A stretch of DNA of 64,000 nt from Pedobacter steynii (GCF_900103665.1 NZ_FNGY01000001.1:372001-436000), one strand, 5' to 3'. Counted from the first letter of the stretch, positions 7,437-17,949 are shown. The notes: generated by a model not told the origin, from the letters alone. A program made the numbers and translations.

Positions 7437-10400
7437 ATGTATCGAAGAATTTTTACTTGGCTAAGAGTGAGATATCTCTGCTATGTGCTCCTGTTAATGG
7501 CTACGGCCTTTGAATCAGTTGCTCAATCAAACACCACGATCACAGGTAAAGTAACAGATGTAAATGGCGGACCATTGCCCGGAGTAAGTGTTACACTGAA
7601 AGGCAACACCAATGGTGGCGTCACAGATGGAGAAGGGAAGTATGCTATTAAATTAACAAGTGGGGGAGGGACCCTCGTTTTTTCATTTGTCGGCTATATA
7701 AAACAAGAAATAGCTATTGCAGGCCGCAAGATCATTAACGTAGAACTAAAAGAAGATGATAACTCCCTGGAAGAGGTTGGTATTGTAGTGGCCTACGGTA
7801 AACAAAAGAAGGAGAGCATGGTAAGTTCTATTACCACCATTAATCCTAAAGAGTTAAAAGGGCCTACGAGTAACTTAACCACGATGTTAGCGGGGCGTTT
7901 ATCAGGAGTAGTTGCTTACCAAAGAAGCGGAGAACCCGGAAGGGACAATGCGCAGTTCTTCATCAGGGGGGTTACTTCTTTTGGAGCAGGGAAAATAGAT
8001 CCTTTAATACTGATAGACGGTATGGAATCAACACCTACTGACCTTGCCAGGCTGCAACCAGACGATATTTCGGGATTTTCGGTGTTAAAAGATGCTGCCG
8101 CATCATCATTATATGGTGCCAGGGGGGCAAATGGGGTAATTCTGGTGACCACCAAATCCGGTAGTGACGGAAAAACAAAGTTTAGCCTAAGGGCCGAAAA
8201 TTCTGTTTCTTCTAATACACAGAACTTCCAGCTGGCAGACAATATTACCTACATGAAGTTGGCAAACGAAGCGGTATTGACAAGAACGATACCAGGCTTC
8301 AAATCTAACCCGCAACCTTATTCTCAAACCAAGATTGACCGTACAGCCGCAGGCTGGAATCCGCTATTATATCCAAATAACGATTGGATAAAGATTTTGA
8401 TTAAGGATTATACCATGAATCAGCGGTTTAATATGAACATGAATGGAGGGGGTAAAGTTGCCCAGTATTATATTGCGGGTACCTTTAATATCGATAATGG
8501 GGTATTAAAAAATGAAGCGCTCAATAAATATGACAACAATATCAAATTAAAGAGCTATCAGGTACGTTCAAATGTAAATGTTAAATTAACGCCAACTACT
8601 GAAGGAATTGTAAGAACTTCGGGGTCTTTTGATGATTATCAGGGACCAATAGGCGGTGGGTCGAATATTTTTGGTCAGGCAATCTCCTCCAATCCGGTAT
8701 TGTTTCCTGTTAGTTATCCTGCCTCAGCGTTACCAATGGTGAAACACCCTTTATTCGGAAATGCCTTAGTTGGTAGTGAGAATGTTTTTTACAATAATCC
8801 GTATGCCAATATGGTTTCCGGCTTCCAGCAGTACAATACTTCAACGTTAAATATCCAATTGGAAGTCAAACAAGACTTTAATTTTGTTACGCCAGGGCTT
8901 ACAGCCCGGCTGATGACTTATACCCAAAGGTATTCTTATTTTGATTTAAACAGGAAATTTAACCCCTTCTTTTATGGTGCAACTCCAACAGATTCAAAAG
9001 GAGAGAATTACAATTTAAGTTTGTTAAATGAGCAGCAAATCCCCGCACCTACGGAATACTTAAATTATCAGTTTGGTGAACGTAAAGCGAATACGACCAG
9101 CTATATGGAGGCTGCGGTAAACTACAACAGAACATTTCATGAAAAACATGCAGTCGGAGGACTATTGGTGACCATCTTGCGTAACTATCTAACATCGAAT
9201 GCAACTGACCTTCAATCTGCTCTTCCTGCCAGAAATCAGGGACTTTCGGGAAGGTTTACCTATGGCTATGACAGCAGGTATCTTTTTGAAGCAAACTTTG
9301 GGTACAATGGCTCTGAGCGTTTTGCCAGAAACAACCGATTTGGTTTTTTTCCTTCAGTTGGTGTTGCCTGGAACGCATCTAACGAGAAATTTTTTGAACC
9401 GCTAAAGTCTACCATTTCTAACCTAAAACTTAGGGTTACTCATGGCCTGGTTGGTAACGATCAGATTGGAGCTGAGAAGGATCGTTTCTTCTACCTGGCT
9501 AATGTCAATTTAAATAGCTTCACAGCAGGAGGCTTTGGTACTGATTATAGGTATATCAGACCTGGCGTTTCCATCACGAGGTATCCCAATGAAAATATTA
9601 CCTGGGAAAAATCAAAAACCACAAACCTGGGGATGGACTTGACTTTGTTTAACAGCTTAAACATTGTTATTGATGCTTACAAGTCACACCGGAGCAATAT
9701 TTTAATGCAAAGGAGTTTCATTCCAAGTACCATGGGGCTTGCTGCCAGTATTCAGGCCAACGTAGGCGAAGCGGAATCAAAAGGTGTTGACCTTTCGATG
9801 GATTACAACAGGACTTTTGGAGATGTATGGATTCAGGGAAGGGGAACATTTACGTATGCGACCAGTAAATTGCTGGTGAATGAAGAGCCGGATTTCGGCG
9901 ATTTGACCTACCTCTCTAAAGTTGGCAACTCGCTTGGTCAGAATTATGGTTATATAGCCGAAAGATTATTTGTTGATGATGAGGAGGTAAGGAATTCTCC
10001 ACGTCAGGCTTTTGGTAATGGTCTGGTCCCGGTTAGAGGGGGAGACATTAAATATAGGGATGTAAACGGTGATGGTCTGATCAGCACACTTGATATTGTT
10101 CCCTTAGGTTTGCCAACCTCTCCTGAAATTGTATATGGTTTTGGTCTGTCCGCTGGTTATAAAAAATTCGACATCAGTGGATTTTTCCAGGGCTCTGGCC
10201 GCTCATCGTTCTGGATTGAGCCCGCCAAAATTACCCCATTTGTGATGACCAGTGTTGTGGGAGTTGACGGAAATCTTCAAAACGGGCTTTTAAAAGGTAT
10301 CGCTGATAGCTATTGGTCTGAAGACAACAGAAATATGCAGGCATTTTGGCCACGTCTAAGCCCTACTATTAGTGCAAACAATACACAGATTTCTAACTGG

Positions 10401-10628
10401 TGGATGCGAAACGGTTCCTTTTTAAGATTGAAAACTGTAGAACTGGGTTATAATTTTTCGGGGAAATCAGTGGAGAGACTGGGTATTGGTTCGCTTAGGG
10501 TTTATGCCAATGGCACTAATTTATTTGTTAAAAGCAGCTTCAAAATGTGGGATCCTGAGCAAGGAGGTAACGGATTAGGTTATCCGCTTCAAAAGGTATT
10601 CAACTTTGGGCTTAATGTCCAATTGTAA
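7437..10628 (+). CDS. SusC-like TonB-dependent outer-membrane receptor (locus 1)
   Basis: A 1063-residue protein, the usual SusC length, with a signal peptide ending ESVAQ. Residues about 32-105 form the carboxypeptidase-D regulatory-like domain (ITGKVTDVNGGPLPGVSVTLKG...). Residues about 115-240 are the TonB plug, including FIRGVTSFG..DPLILIDGM and the signature SVLKDAAASSLYGARGANGVILVTTK. The rest is the 22-strand beta-barrel, ending FGLNVQL. It imports oligosaccharides bound by the SusD lipoprotein encoded 20 bp downstream. The first gene of a four-gene outer-membrane operon with SusD and two surface lipoproteins. Confidence 0.95.
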   Translation: MYRRIFTWLRVRYLCYVLLLMATAFESVAQSNTTITGKVTDVNGGPLPGVSVTLKGNTNGGVTDGEGKYAIKLTSGGGTLVFSFVGYIKQEIAIAGRKIINVELKEDDNSLEEVGIVVAYGKQKKESMVSSITTINPKELKGPTSNLTTMLAGRLSGVVAYQRSGEPGRDNAQFFIRGVTSFGAGKIDPLILIDGMESTPTDLARLQPDDISGFSVLKDAAASSLYGARGANGVILVTTKSGSDGKTKFSLRAENSVSSNTQNFQLADNITYMKLANEAVLTRTIPGFKSNPQPYSQTKIDRTAAGWNPLLYPNNDWIKILIKDYTMNQRFNMNMNGGGKVAQYYIAGTFNIDNGVLKNEALNKYDNNIKLKSYQVRSNVNVKLTPTTEGIVRTSGSFDDYQGPIGGGSNIFGQAISSNPVLFPVSYPASALPMVKHPLFGNALVGSENVFYNNPYANMVSGFQQYNTSTLNIQLEVKQDFNFVTPGLTARLMTYTQRYSYFDLNRKFNPFFYGATPTDSKGENYNLSLLNEQQIPAPTEYLNYQFGERKANTTSYMEAAVNYNRTFHEKHAVGGLLVTILRNYLTSNATDLQSALPARNQGLSGRFTYGYDSRYLFEANFGYNGSERFARNNRFGFFPSVGVAWNASNEKFFEPLKSTISNLKLRVTHGLVGNDQIGAEKDRFFYLANVNLNSFTAGGFGTDYRYIRPGVSITRYPNENITWEKSKTTNLGMDLTLFNSLNIVIDAYKSHRSNILMQRSFIPSTMGLAASIQANVGEAESKGVDLSMDYNRTFGDVWIQGRGTFTYATSKLLVNEEPDFGDLTYLSKVGNSLGQNYGYIAERLFVDDEEVRNSPRQAFGNGLVPVRGGDIKYRDVNGDGLISTLDIVPLGLPTSPEIVYGFGLSAGYKKFDISGFFQGSGRSSFWIEPAKITPFVMTSVVGVDGNLQNGLLKGIADSYWSEDNRNMQAFWPRLSPTISANNTQISNWWMRNGSFLRLKTVELGYNFSGKSVERLGIGSLRVYANGTNLFVKSSFKMWDPEQGGNGLGYPLQKVFNFGLNVQL

Positions 10629-10648
10629 ATTTTAGTTAAGAAAACGAG

Positions 10649-12571
10649 ATGAAACTATTTAAAACTACATATCTTATTTTATCAGCTATGGCATTAACGC
10701 TCGCTATGCCATCCTGTAAAAAAGCTTACCTGGACATTGTGCCGGATAATGTGCCTACACTTGATAACGCTTTTGCCAATCGTAATGAAGCAGAAAAGTA
10801 TCTGTTTACCTGTTACAATGCTTTACCGAATGATGCAAGTCCTGACTTTAACCCCGGTATGAATACAGGGGATGAGTTTTGGGTCTACACGCCTGTTCAA
10901 ACCGGTGATTATGCCTCTTTAGAACCGTTTAATATTGCACAGGGTCTTCAAAGTAAAGTAAGCCCGGCTATGAATTATTGGGATGGATCTGGTGGTGGCA
11001 AATCGCTATGGTTGGGTATCCGTAACTGTAATATTTTCTTAGAAAATATTGATAAGCCAATCGATTTACAACCTTATGAAAAAGAACGCTGGATAGCTGA
11101 AGTAAAGTTTCTGAAAGCTTATTTGCATTGGTACCTGTTCAGAATGTATGGCCCTATTCCCATCATTGATAAGAATTTGCCAATTGATGCAAGTGCTGAG
11201 GAGGTCAAAGTAATTCGGCAGCCGGTAGACTCTGTGGTCAATTACATTTCAAATTTACTGGATGAAGCTGCTGCAGGAGCAGGAACGGGATTGCCGGATA
11301 AGATTCAGAATTTAGGTACCGAATTGGGACGGATTACCAAGCCTGCCGCCCTGGCGATTAAAGCCCGGCTGCTGGTAACGGCTGCCAGTCCGTTATTTAA
11401 TGGAAATACAGATTTCAGTGGCTTTAAAAACAAGGATGGACAAGGATTATTTAACCCTACTTATGATATAAAGAAATGGCAACGGGCAGCTGCTGCCAGT
11501 AAAGCGGCTATTGATGCAGCAGAAGCTGCAGGAGTGGGTTTATATAAGTTTGCGCCAAGCAGTCTTCAAACCGCTGATGATGCGACAAAAATAGAGATGA
11601 GCATCAGGAATGCAGTATGTGAAAAATGGAACAACGAATTAATATTCGGTAGCATTGCCTCTACAAGTTACCTTCAAAGAACAGCTTGCCCGAATTTATT
11701 TCTGGCTCCGCAGTTCGACAATGGTTTAAGAGGACAATTGGCACCTACGCTAAAAATGGCAGAATTATTTTATAGCAAAAATGGTGTGCCTATTACCGAA
11801 GACCGCTTCTGGAATTATGCTAACCGTTTTAATTTGAGGACAGTTACCGCTCAGGATTCGGCTATGCAGAAAGATTACCAAACGGTAGGGTTGCATTTTG
11901 AAAGAGAGCCTCGTTTTTATGCGGATATCGCATTTGATGGCTCAAAAATGTATATGCAATCTAATCAAAAACCAGCACTAAATATCCAGAGCAAACTGGA
12001 GCAGGTATCCGGAAAGAAACAAACCCTTTACTATTCAATAAGTGGTTATTATACAAAAAAACTAATCAACTGGAATCTGGTAATTGGTGCTAACGGAGGC
12101 ATAACCACAGAAAATTATCCATGGCCGATAATGAGGCTCGGAGATCTTTACCTGCTTTATGCAGAAGCTTTAAACGAAAGCGGCGATGTGTCAACCCCAT
12201 TAACCTATCTTAATAAAATCAGAGCGAGAGCAGGTTTACAAACCGTAGAAAGTTCATGGACTAATTTTTCAACAAATCCGACCAAGTATACTAATCAAGC
12301 TGGATTGAGAGATATCATACAGCAGGAACGTTTAATCGAAATGGCATTTGAAGGCAGTCGTTTCTGGGATTTGAGAAGGTGGAAAAAGGCCGCTAGTCAA
12401 TTGAATACACCTATCTATGGCTGGAATGTCAGCACAAAAACTTTTCCGGATTACAACACCAGAGTACTGTTATTTAATCAAACTTTTGTTAGTCCAAGAG
12501 ATTATTTCTGGCCAATCCAAGAAAGTAATTTGCAGGTAAACCCGCGTTTAGTGCAAAATCTGGGCTGGTAA
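10649..12571 (+). CDS. SusD-like RagB/SusD nutrient-binding lipoprotein (locus 1)
   Basis: A 640-residue lipoprotein with signal peptide and lipobox (AMPSCKK). The N-terminal SusD domain (YLDIVPDN.PTLDNAFANRNEAEKYLFTCYNALP) and the TPR-like helices (AEVKFLKAYLHWYLFRMYGPIPIID) are typical. The C-terminal RagB part has LGDLYLLYAEALNE..., LNKIRARAGL and the hallmark QQERLIEMAFEGSRFWDLRRWK. It lies on the cell surface as a lid on the SusC partner. Ligand specificity cannot be read; the GH38-like gene downstream suggests a mannose-containing glycan. Confidence 0.95.
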   Translation: MKLFKTTYLILSAMALTLAMPSCKKAYLDIVPDNVPTLDNAFANRNEAEKYLFTCYNALPNDASPDFNPGMNTGDEFWVYTPVQTGDYASLEPFNIAQGLQSKVSPAMNYWDGSGGGKSLWLGIRNCNIFLENIDKPIDLQPYEKERWIAEVKFLKAYLHWYLFRMYGPIPIIDKNLPIDASAEEVKVIRQPVDSVVNYISNLLDEAAAGAGTGLPDKIQNLGTELGRITKPAALAIKARLLVTAASPLFNGNTDFSGFKNKDGQGLFNPTYDIKKWQRAAAASKAAIDAAEAAGVGLYKFAPSSLQTADDATKIEMSIRNAVCEKWNNELIFGSIASTSYLQRTACPNLFLAPQFDNGLRGQLAPTLKMAELFYSKNGVPITEDRFWNYANRFNLRTVTAQDSAMQKDYQTVGLHFEREPRFYADIAFDGSKMYMQSNQKPALNIQSKLEQVSGKKQTLYYSISGYYTKKLINWNLVIGANGGITTENYPWPIMRLGDLYLLYAEALNESGDVSTPLTYLNKIRARAGLQTVESSWTNFSTNPTKYTNQAGLRDIIQQERLIEMAFEGSRFWDLRRWKKAASQLNTPIYGWNVSTKTFPDYNTRVLLFNQTFVSPRDYFWPIQESNLQVNPRLVQNLGW

Positions 12572-12624
12572 TTTATCCCGCTCAGTTTAAACATAAATTA
12601 TTTAATAATTTAATCTTAAGTATA

Positions 12625-13800
12625 ATGAAACGATTAATAAATAGATTGTGCATCGGGATGCTGGTTGTAGGAGCTATACAAGCCTGTAAACAATCAGATA
12701 TAGCCCCAATAGTAAATGACGGGGTAGCACCCGGTGCAGTAACGGGGGTAACCGTAACAAACCTTAGCGGGGCTGCCACCTTAAAGTACAGTCTGCCTTC
12801 AGATCCTGATGTACTGTATGTAACGGCAGTATACAAAACCAAGCAGGGAGTGGAAAGAGAGACCAAGGTAAGTTATTACAACAATACGATAACGGTGGTC
12901 GGCTTTGCAGATACCGACCCTTATGAAGTGAAATTGTATGCAGTTGATAAAGGCGGAAATATATCTCAGCCGACATCCGTTACTGTTAACCCGCTAATAC
13001 CACCCTATAAAGTAGTTCGTAATAGCCTGAAAGCAATAGCTAACTTTGGTGGTATTGATGTGAGTTTTCAAAACGCGACTGAGGCTGACATAGCTATGGT
13101 CGTTATAGCCCCCAATGCCCTGGGTGACTTTACTACCCTTAATACCAATTATACGACTTTAAAGCAGGGGATGTTTATGACAAGAGACCTGAAAGCAGAG
13201 GAAACAAAGTTTGGTGTTTATGTGCGGGACAGATGGGGCAATATTTCTGATACCTTAAACGTAACGCTTACGCCTATATACGAAGAACGGTTAGACCGGA
13301 CAAAGATGAAAGCATTGGTGTTGCAAACAAATACAGATTCGCCTACAGGTTATGGTGGATCAATAGCTGGTCTTTTTGATGGGAGTCTGACTGGTGGAAT
13401 GTACCATACCGGCGATGCGGGGAGAATGCCTCAATGGTTTACTTACGACATGGGCGTCAGCGCTAAATTAAGCCGTATGTCCTGGTGGATGAGACAAGGG
13501 TTTTATTATAATCTGCACAGTCCAAGGAAAGTGGAGATATGGGGCTCAAACAATCCCAGTCCGAATGGAAGTTTTGATGGCTGGGTAAAGTTGACCGATT
13601 ACGAGCAGATTAAACCTTCAGGCTTGCCAAACGGACAGTTGAGTACGGCAGATAATGATGCGGCCAATGCAGGTGAAACTATTACCATACCATTAGATGC
13701 ACCGAAAGTGCGTTACATCAGGTTTAAAACGCTGAGCAATTGGTCCAGTGGTACATATGTTCAGATTTTTGAAATTGCCATGTGGGGTAATCCGCAATAG
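12625..13800 (+). CDS. Surface glycan-binding lipoprotein, DUF4959-DUF5126-DUF5000 architecture
   Basis: A 391-residue lipoprotein (lipobox AIQACKQ). Residues about 25-125 resemble DUF4959 (PGAVTGVTVTNLSGAATLKYSLPSDPDVLYVTAVY), about 130-230 DUF5126 (F..NATEADIAMVVIA), and about 240-391 a DUF5000/discoidin-like F5/8 type C domain (PQWFTYDMGVSAKLSRMSWW.RQG...RKVEIWGS and VRYIRFKTLSNW). This architecture is common directly after SusD genes and probably serves as an accessory surface glycan-binding protein. It starts 53 bp after SusD in the same operon. Confidence 0.85.
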   Translation: MKRLINRLCIGMLVVGAIQACKQSDIAPIVNDGVAPGAVTGVTVTNLSGAATLKYSLPSDPDVLYVTAVYKTKQGVERETKVSYYNNTITVVGFADTDPYEVKLYAVDKGGNISQPTSVTVNPLIPPYKVVRNSLKAIANFGGIDVSFQNATEADIAMVVIAPNALGDFTTLNTNYTTLKQGMFMTRDLKAEETKFGVYVRDRWGNISDTLNVTLTPIYEERLDRTKMKALVLQTNTDSPTGYGGSIAGLFDGSLTGGMYHTGDAGRMPQWFTYDMGVSAKLSRMSWWMRQGFYYNLHSPRKVEIWGSNNPSPNGSFDGWVKLTDYEQIKPSGLPNGQLSTADNDAANAGETITIPLDAPKVRYIRFKTLSNWSSGTYVQIFEIAMWGNPQ

Positions 13801-13840
13801 CAGCATCTAACAGAATGAAAATTATTCAATCAATTAAATC

Positions 13841-14908
13841 ATGGAAAAGATAAAATATTTGATTTATCCTTTTCTTATTGTGGCAGGATTATGTGTAATC
13901 TCTTGTACAAAAGAAAACGATTATAAAAAATTTACAAAAGACGGGGAAATTACTTATCCGGGGAAGGCAAGTAATGTTATTGCTCAGGCAGGAAATAAGC
14001 GGGTTCTATTAAGAGTGGTATTGGGACCGGACCCTGCAATCACAAAAATAAAGACGTATTGGAACAGTAGGGCTGATTCTTTAGAAACACCTGTGGTAAG
14101 AAGCAATGGGGATACGGTAAATATCTTTGTTACTCAGCATCTGAACGAGGGTACAAATAATTTTGAGGTGTACACCTATAATAATAAAGGTAGCAAATCG
14201 GTCGTAACCAATGTGTCCGGAGGGATGTTTGGCGATAACTACCTGAGCACCGTACCGACAACCAACAGGCCAATTGCCTCGGTTCAGCTAAGTGCTTATC
14301 CGAAGGCCATAATTACATGGGGTAATGCGTTGACAAGTGAACAGTTTATCGAAATAAAGTATACTGACATAAACGGAGTAGCTAAAACGCTTCTTGTTCC
14401 CTCGCAGCCCATAACCACAGTGCCTAACTATAAATCCGGAACTGATATTACCTATCGTTCTTTATATGCGCCGGAGGCGACGGCCTACGATATGATGTCA
14501 GTTGCTCCCGGCACAGTAGATCTGACCAAGGGAACCTATTCAGCTGTTACATTGGGTTATTTTTATCATCCTACGAGTAAAAGAATACTTGGTGCTACAA
14601 AAGCCTGGGTTCCAAGCGGAGCAAATGGTATAATTATAGATTTAGCTGACCTGGGTAGTAGTGGCTACAAAGCCTTAATCGTTACTAACCCTGATAATAC
14701 CTTAACCATTACTGCTGCTCCGGGCGCTGCAGGTGCTCCGTATACGATGTTTACTTCGGGTTTACCAACGCCTTATACAGCTGGCTGGTTAAGTTCGGCA
14801 GAGTGCAACAATACGTATGATCCGGCTACCAAAACTTATAAAGTAAGGTATGGTTATAGTGGAGCTGACGGCTATCGTGTTGCTGAAGAGATTATTGTAC
14901 TTAACTAA
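13841..14908 (+). CDS. DUF4998 domain surface lipoprotein
   Basis: A 355-residue lipoprotein (lipobox VISCTKEN). Residues about 28-225 fit DUF4998 (YPGKASNVIAQAGNKRVLLRVVLGPDPAITKIKTYWN...), two tandem fibronectin-like domains in surface glycan-binding proteins of Sus-type operons. The remaining C-terminal 130 residues form a beta-rich domain (VTNPDNTLTITAAPGAAGAPYTM...YDPATKTYKVRYGYSG) that could be the glycan-binding part. It is the last gene of the first operon, 40 bp after the DUF4959 gene, and is followed by hairpins. Function inferred from context. Confidence 0.8.
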   Translation: MEKIKYLIYPFLIVAGLCVISCTKENDYKKFTKDGEITYPGKASNVIAQAGNKRVLLRVVLGPDPAITKIKTYWNSRADSLETPVVRSNGDTVNIFVTQHLNEGTNNFEVYTYNNKGSKSVVTNVSGGMFGDNYLSTVPTTNRPIASVQLSAYPKAIITWGNALTSEQFIEIKYTDINGVAKTLLVPSQPITTVPNYKSGTDITYRSLYAPEATAYDMMSVAPGTVDLTKGTYSAVTLGYFYHPTSKRILGATKAWVPSGANGIIIDLADLGSSGYKALIVTNPDNTLTITAAPGAAGAPYTMFTSGLPTPYTAGWLSSAECNNTYDPATKTYKVRYGYSGADGYRVAEEIIVLN

Positions 14909-14975
14909 ATTTTATCCCGGGGAATTTGAAACCTTGGGGTATAAATTTTATAACCATTAAAGAATTAATATTTTG

Positions 14976-15002
14976 AATACCCGGGTGTTAAGCCCGGGTA
15001 TT
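14976..15002 (+). terminator. Hairpin at the end of the first Sus operon
   Basis: AATACCCGGG and CCCGGGTATT form a perfect 10-bp stem with a 7-nt loop, about 70 bp past the DUF4998 stop. A weaker AT/CCC inverted repeat precedes it at about 14909-14947. There is no clean T-run after the stem. The rest of 14909-15249 has no gene; the promoter of the GH38-like gene should lie there but is not obvious. Confidence 0.55.
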
Positions 15003-15249
15003 CTTCAGCCGTTCATGAGTGTTTCTTAAATAAAAGCACTGGAAATGTGTGAATCCATTAAATCAATAATTGTCCTGTTGCTGGAAAACAAGACGTAAAT
15101 CGTAAACTATTTTCCATTGTTATTTGATGGTGATAAAGAGTTGGAAGGACTGGGAAAGATGGTCCCCAAGGTTAATGATAAAGAGTTGTATTTTTAAGAT
15201 AATAAGAATGAGATCGTTGAGTTCAGAAGCAGCTATAATATAAAAGAAC

Positions 15250-17949
15250 ATGAAATATATAAAGCTATTTTTTTTGTTATTTTTTAGTCTAAAATCGGTT
15301 GGACAAAATAAAATAACCGCAGTTAAAAAAATAAATCCAAATGTTAAGGAGGTCATCGTAGTTTTTAAAACGCATTTTGATATTGGTTATACCCATCGGG
15401 TAAAAGATATTGTGCAATACTATCGTACTGAGATGATTGATAAAGCATTGAATATCATGGATCAAACCAAAGACTTACCTAAAGAACAGCAGTTTGCCTG
15501 GACTGCTCCGGCCTGGGTGATGGCCAAAGTTTTAGAAGACTGGCCGGGACAAACAAAGGAGCGGCGTCAACGATTGGAAGATGCTTTTAGAAAAGGGCGT
15601 TTTGTAACTCATGCAATGCCATTCTCAGTTCAATCACAGATAATGTCACCGGAAGATGTAGCAAGGTCTTATGAATCGTCATCTTTCGTTAACCATAAAT
15701 ATGGATTGTCATTGCCCTGGGCTGCTAAAATGACCGATGTGCCTTCTCAGGCAAGCGTATTAGCGACCGGATTGGGACAAGGTGGAGTGAAATTTATGCA
15801 TATCGGAAGCAATTGGCCTAGTCCTTATGTAAATTATCCTCCTCTTTTTTGGTGGCAGGGGCCTGATGGAAGTCGCGTTTTGACCCTTTATTCGCACGAT
15901 TACGGAACTACTCTTGGCCTGGGTTTTGAAACATGGGGTGAAGATGATCCTACTATTGGTCGAAACCTTATTCCGCCAGCGGACTGGCCTTATCCGGTAT
16001 GGCCTGCCATTTTTGTAACTTCTGATAATTCCGGGCCCCCAAGTGCTAAGGCTGTAAAAGAATTATTTGATGAGATTGCTAAAAAGATGCCTGATGTAAA
16101 GGTTAGGGTAGGAAGGCTTGAAGATTTTGCCGCCGAAATTCAAAAAATGCAGCTTAAATTACCTGTTGTTAAAGCCGAGGCACCTGATACCTGGATCCAT
16201 GGAAATATGGGCGATCCTGGCGGGATGAAGATCTCCCGTAATATTAACCCGCTAATACCTGCTGTAGAGGGGTTAAATACTCAGCTAAAAAACTGGAATG
16301 TAGCGGTCACGGATCCAACGAAAGATATCTCCAGGGCTTATGAAAATGTTTTACTTTATGCTGAACATACCTGGGGCGGTGCAAGTTCTGTCGATAAATA
16401 CGGAGAAGCATTTAAAAAACTGTCGCCTGATCGTTATAAAGATCTTGAAGGATCATGGGAAGATAAGACAGACTATATTCGGACAACAGAGGGTATTGTA
16501 AAACCGATGCTGGCAACAAACCTTCAGGTTTTAGCTCAAAACGTCAAACTTAAAGGTAAACGTTTTGTCGTCTATAACCCATTGTCATATACCCGGTCGG
16601 AATGGGTTGAAGCAGGCAATGATGGCAAATTTATTTATGCGCAGCATATTCCGGCTTCCGGTTATAAAACATTTACTGAAAAAGATCTGAGGGAAAGTAA
16701 TCCAACCGTTTCCAATTCAAATAAGATTGAAAATAAATACTTTACAATTAAATTTGATGCTGCCCGGGGTGTTATTTCATCACTTATTGATAAACGAACC
16801 GGCCGGGAATGGGTTGATGCTAATGCCAAAGAGGGCTTAGGGCAATACATGAATGAACGGTTTACTTATGAACAAACGGTAAAATATGTAACGGATTATC
16901 AAGGTAACCGTGCGATAGGTAAAAATGGCAACTGGCTTCATCCTGGTTTATATAAACCGGGGATGATCTCAGAAAAACAAGTTCCATATCGTGAAGCTTT
17001 ATCTAAAAATGGCAGGTTGAATATCACTAATGACGGACATCAGCAAACAGCCATAATTGATATGCCTGCTGATACGGCAAATCATTTTCCTGCTTCCTCT
17101 TTAAGGGTAACTCTAACAAATGACCAGGCATTTGTTGATATGGAAATTACCATCAAAAACAAGGCAAAAGACAACTGGCCGGAAGCAGACTGGTTCTGTT
17201 TTCCATTTAAAGTGAATTCACCTAAATTCACAGTGGGGAATTCTTTAGGTGTAATGGATCCTTCCAAAGATATTATGGAAGGTGCAAATAAAGATTTATA
17301 TGCTGTAGGTGCCGGACTTACCATTACCGATCAGGATGGATCCGGGATTGCTTTTTCTCCGTTTGATCATCCATTGGTTAGTCTGGACAGACCAGGAATT
17401 TGGAAATTTTCTAAAGATTTTGTCCCTAAAAAATCAGTTGTTTATCTTAATCTTTATAATAATCAGTGGAATACCAATTATCGTTACTGGTACACAGGTA
17501 CCTGGAGTTCTAAGGTCAGAATTTGGACTTTTACCAAGAACAGCACAAACGAATCCAGATTGGTAACCCCATCTTTCGAAGCGCGTACTCCATTATTGAT
17601 CGCAGAAGCAGATGGTAAAGCAGGTAATTTACCGCTTGAACAGTCTGGCATTTCTGTTTCCAGAAAGGGCATACAGATTACAGCCTTTCGCCATGATACC
17701 AAAGATAACCCGGTATTTGCAACAGCCCCGGCCGATAAAAAAAATACTTTACTGCGGCTATGGGAACAGGGCGGGATTTCCGGGAATGTTACGGTTCTGT
17801 TTCCAAAGGGGGTAGTTTATACCAGGGCTATTCCTGTTAATCTTCGTGGCGAGGTAATTGGTAAACCTATTCGTGTTATTGCAGGTAAACTGTCTTTCAA
17901 CCTTAAAGCGTATGCGCCTGCCAGTTTTGTTTTGAGTGCAGGTTCTTAG
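15250..17949 (+). CDS. Secreted GH38-like glycosidase (alpha-mannosidase superfamily)
   Basis: An 899-residue protein with a signal peptide (LKSVGQ). VVFKTHFDIGYTHR at residues 37-50 is the HxD zinc-ligand motif of GH38-type catalytic domains (His42, Asp44). A later SHDYG segment and AEHTWGG (near residue 375) are placed where the nucleophile Asp and the last zinc-binding His are expected. The C-terminal half is a beta-sandwich region as in GH38 (YFTIKFDAARGVISSLIDKRTGREWVD). Enzymes of this superfamily cleave alpha-mannosides; DUF5054-like members of unknown specificity are an alternative. It probably serves the SusC/D system upstream, 341 bp away with its own promoter. Confidence 0.75.
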   Translation: MKYIKLFFLLFFSLKSVGQNKITAVKKINPNVKEVIVVFKTHFDIGYTHRVKDIVQYYRTEMIDKALNIMDQTKDLPKEQQFAWTAPAWVMAKVLEDWPGQTKERRQRLEDAFRKGRFVTHAMPFSVQSQIMSPEDVARSYESSSFVNHKYGLSLPWAAKMTDVPSQASVLATGLGQGGVKFMHIGSNWPSPYVNYPPLFWWQGPDGSRVLTLYSHDYGTTLGLGFETWGEDDPTIGRNLIPPADWPYPVWPAIFVTSDNSGPPSAKAVKELFDEIAKKMPDVKVRVGRLEDFAAEIQKMQLKLPVVKAEAPDTWIHGNMGDPGGMKISRNINPLIPAVEGLNTQLKNWNVAVTDPTKDISRAYENVLLYAEHTWGGASSVDKYGEAFKKLSPDRYKDLEGSWEDKTDYIRTTEGIVKPMLATNLQVLAQNVKLKGKRFVVYNPLSYTRSEWVEAGNDGKFIYAQHIPASGYKTFTEKDLRESNPTVSNSNKIENKYFTIKFDAARGVISSLIDKRTGREWVDANAKEGLGQYMNERFTYEQTVKYVTDYQGNRAIGKNGNWLHPGLYKPGMISEKQVPYREALSKNGRLNITNDGHQQTAIIDMPADTANHFPASSLRVTLTNDQAFVDMEITIKNKAKDNWPEADWFCFPFKVNSPKFTVGNSLGVMDPSKDIMEGANKDLYAVGAGLTITDQDGSGIAFSPFDHPLVSLDRPGIWKFSKDFVPKKSVVYLNLYNNQWNTNYRYWYTGTWSSKVRIWTFTKNSTNESRLVTPSFEARTPLLIAEADGKAGNLPLEQSGISVSRKGIQITAFRHDTKDNPVFATAPADKKNTLLRLWEQGGISGNVTVLFPKGVVYTRAIPVNLRGEVIGKPIRVIAGKLSFNLKAYAPASFVLSAGS

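Noticed and set aside
15120..15356. 78-residue ORF antisense to the start of the GH38-like gene
   Set aside because: AT-rich hydrophobic translation across a promoter region and a signal-peptide coding stretch on the other strand.
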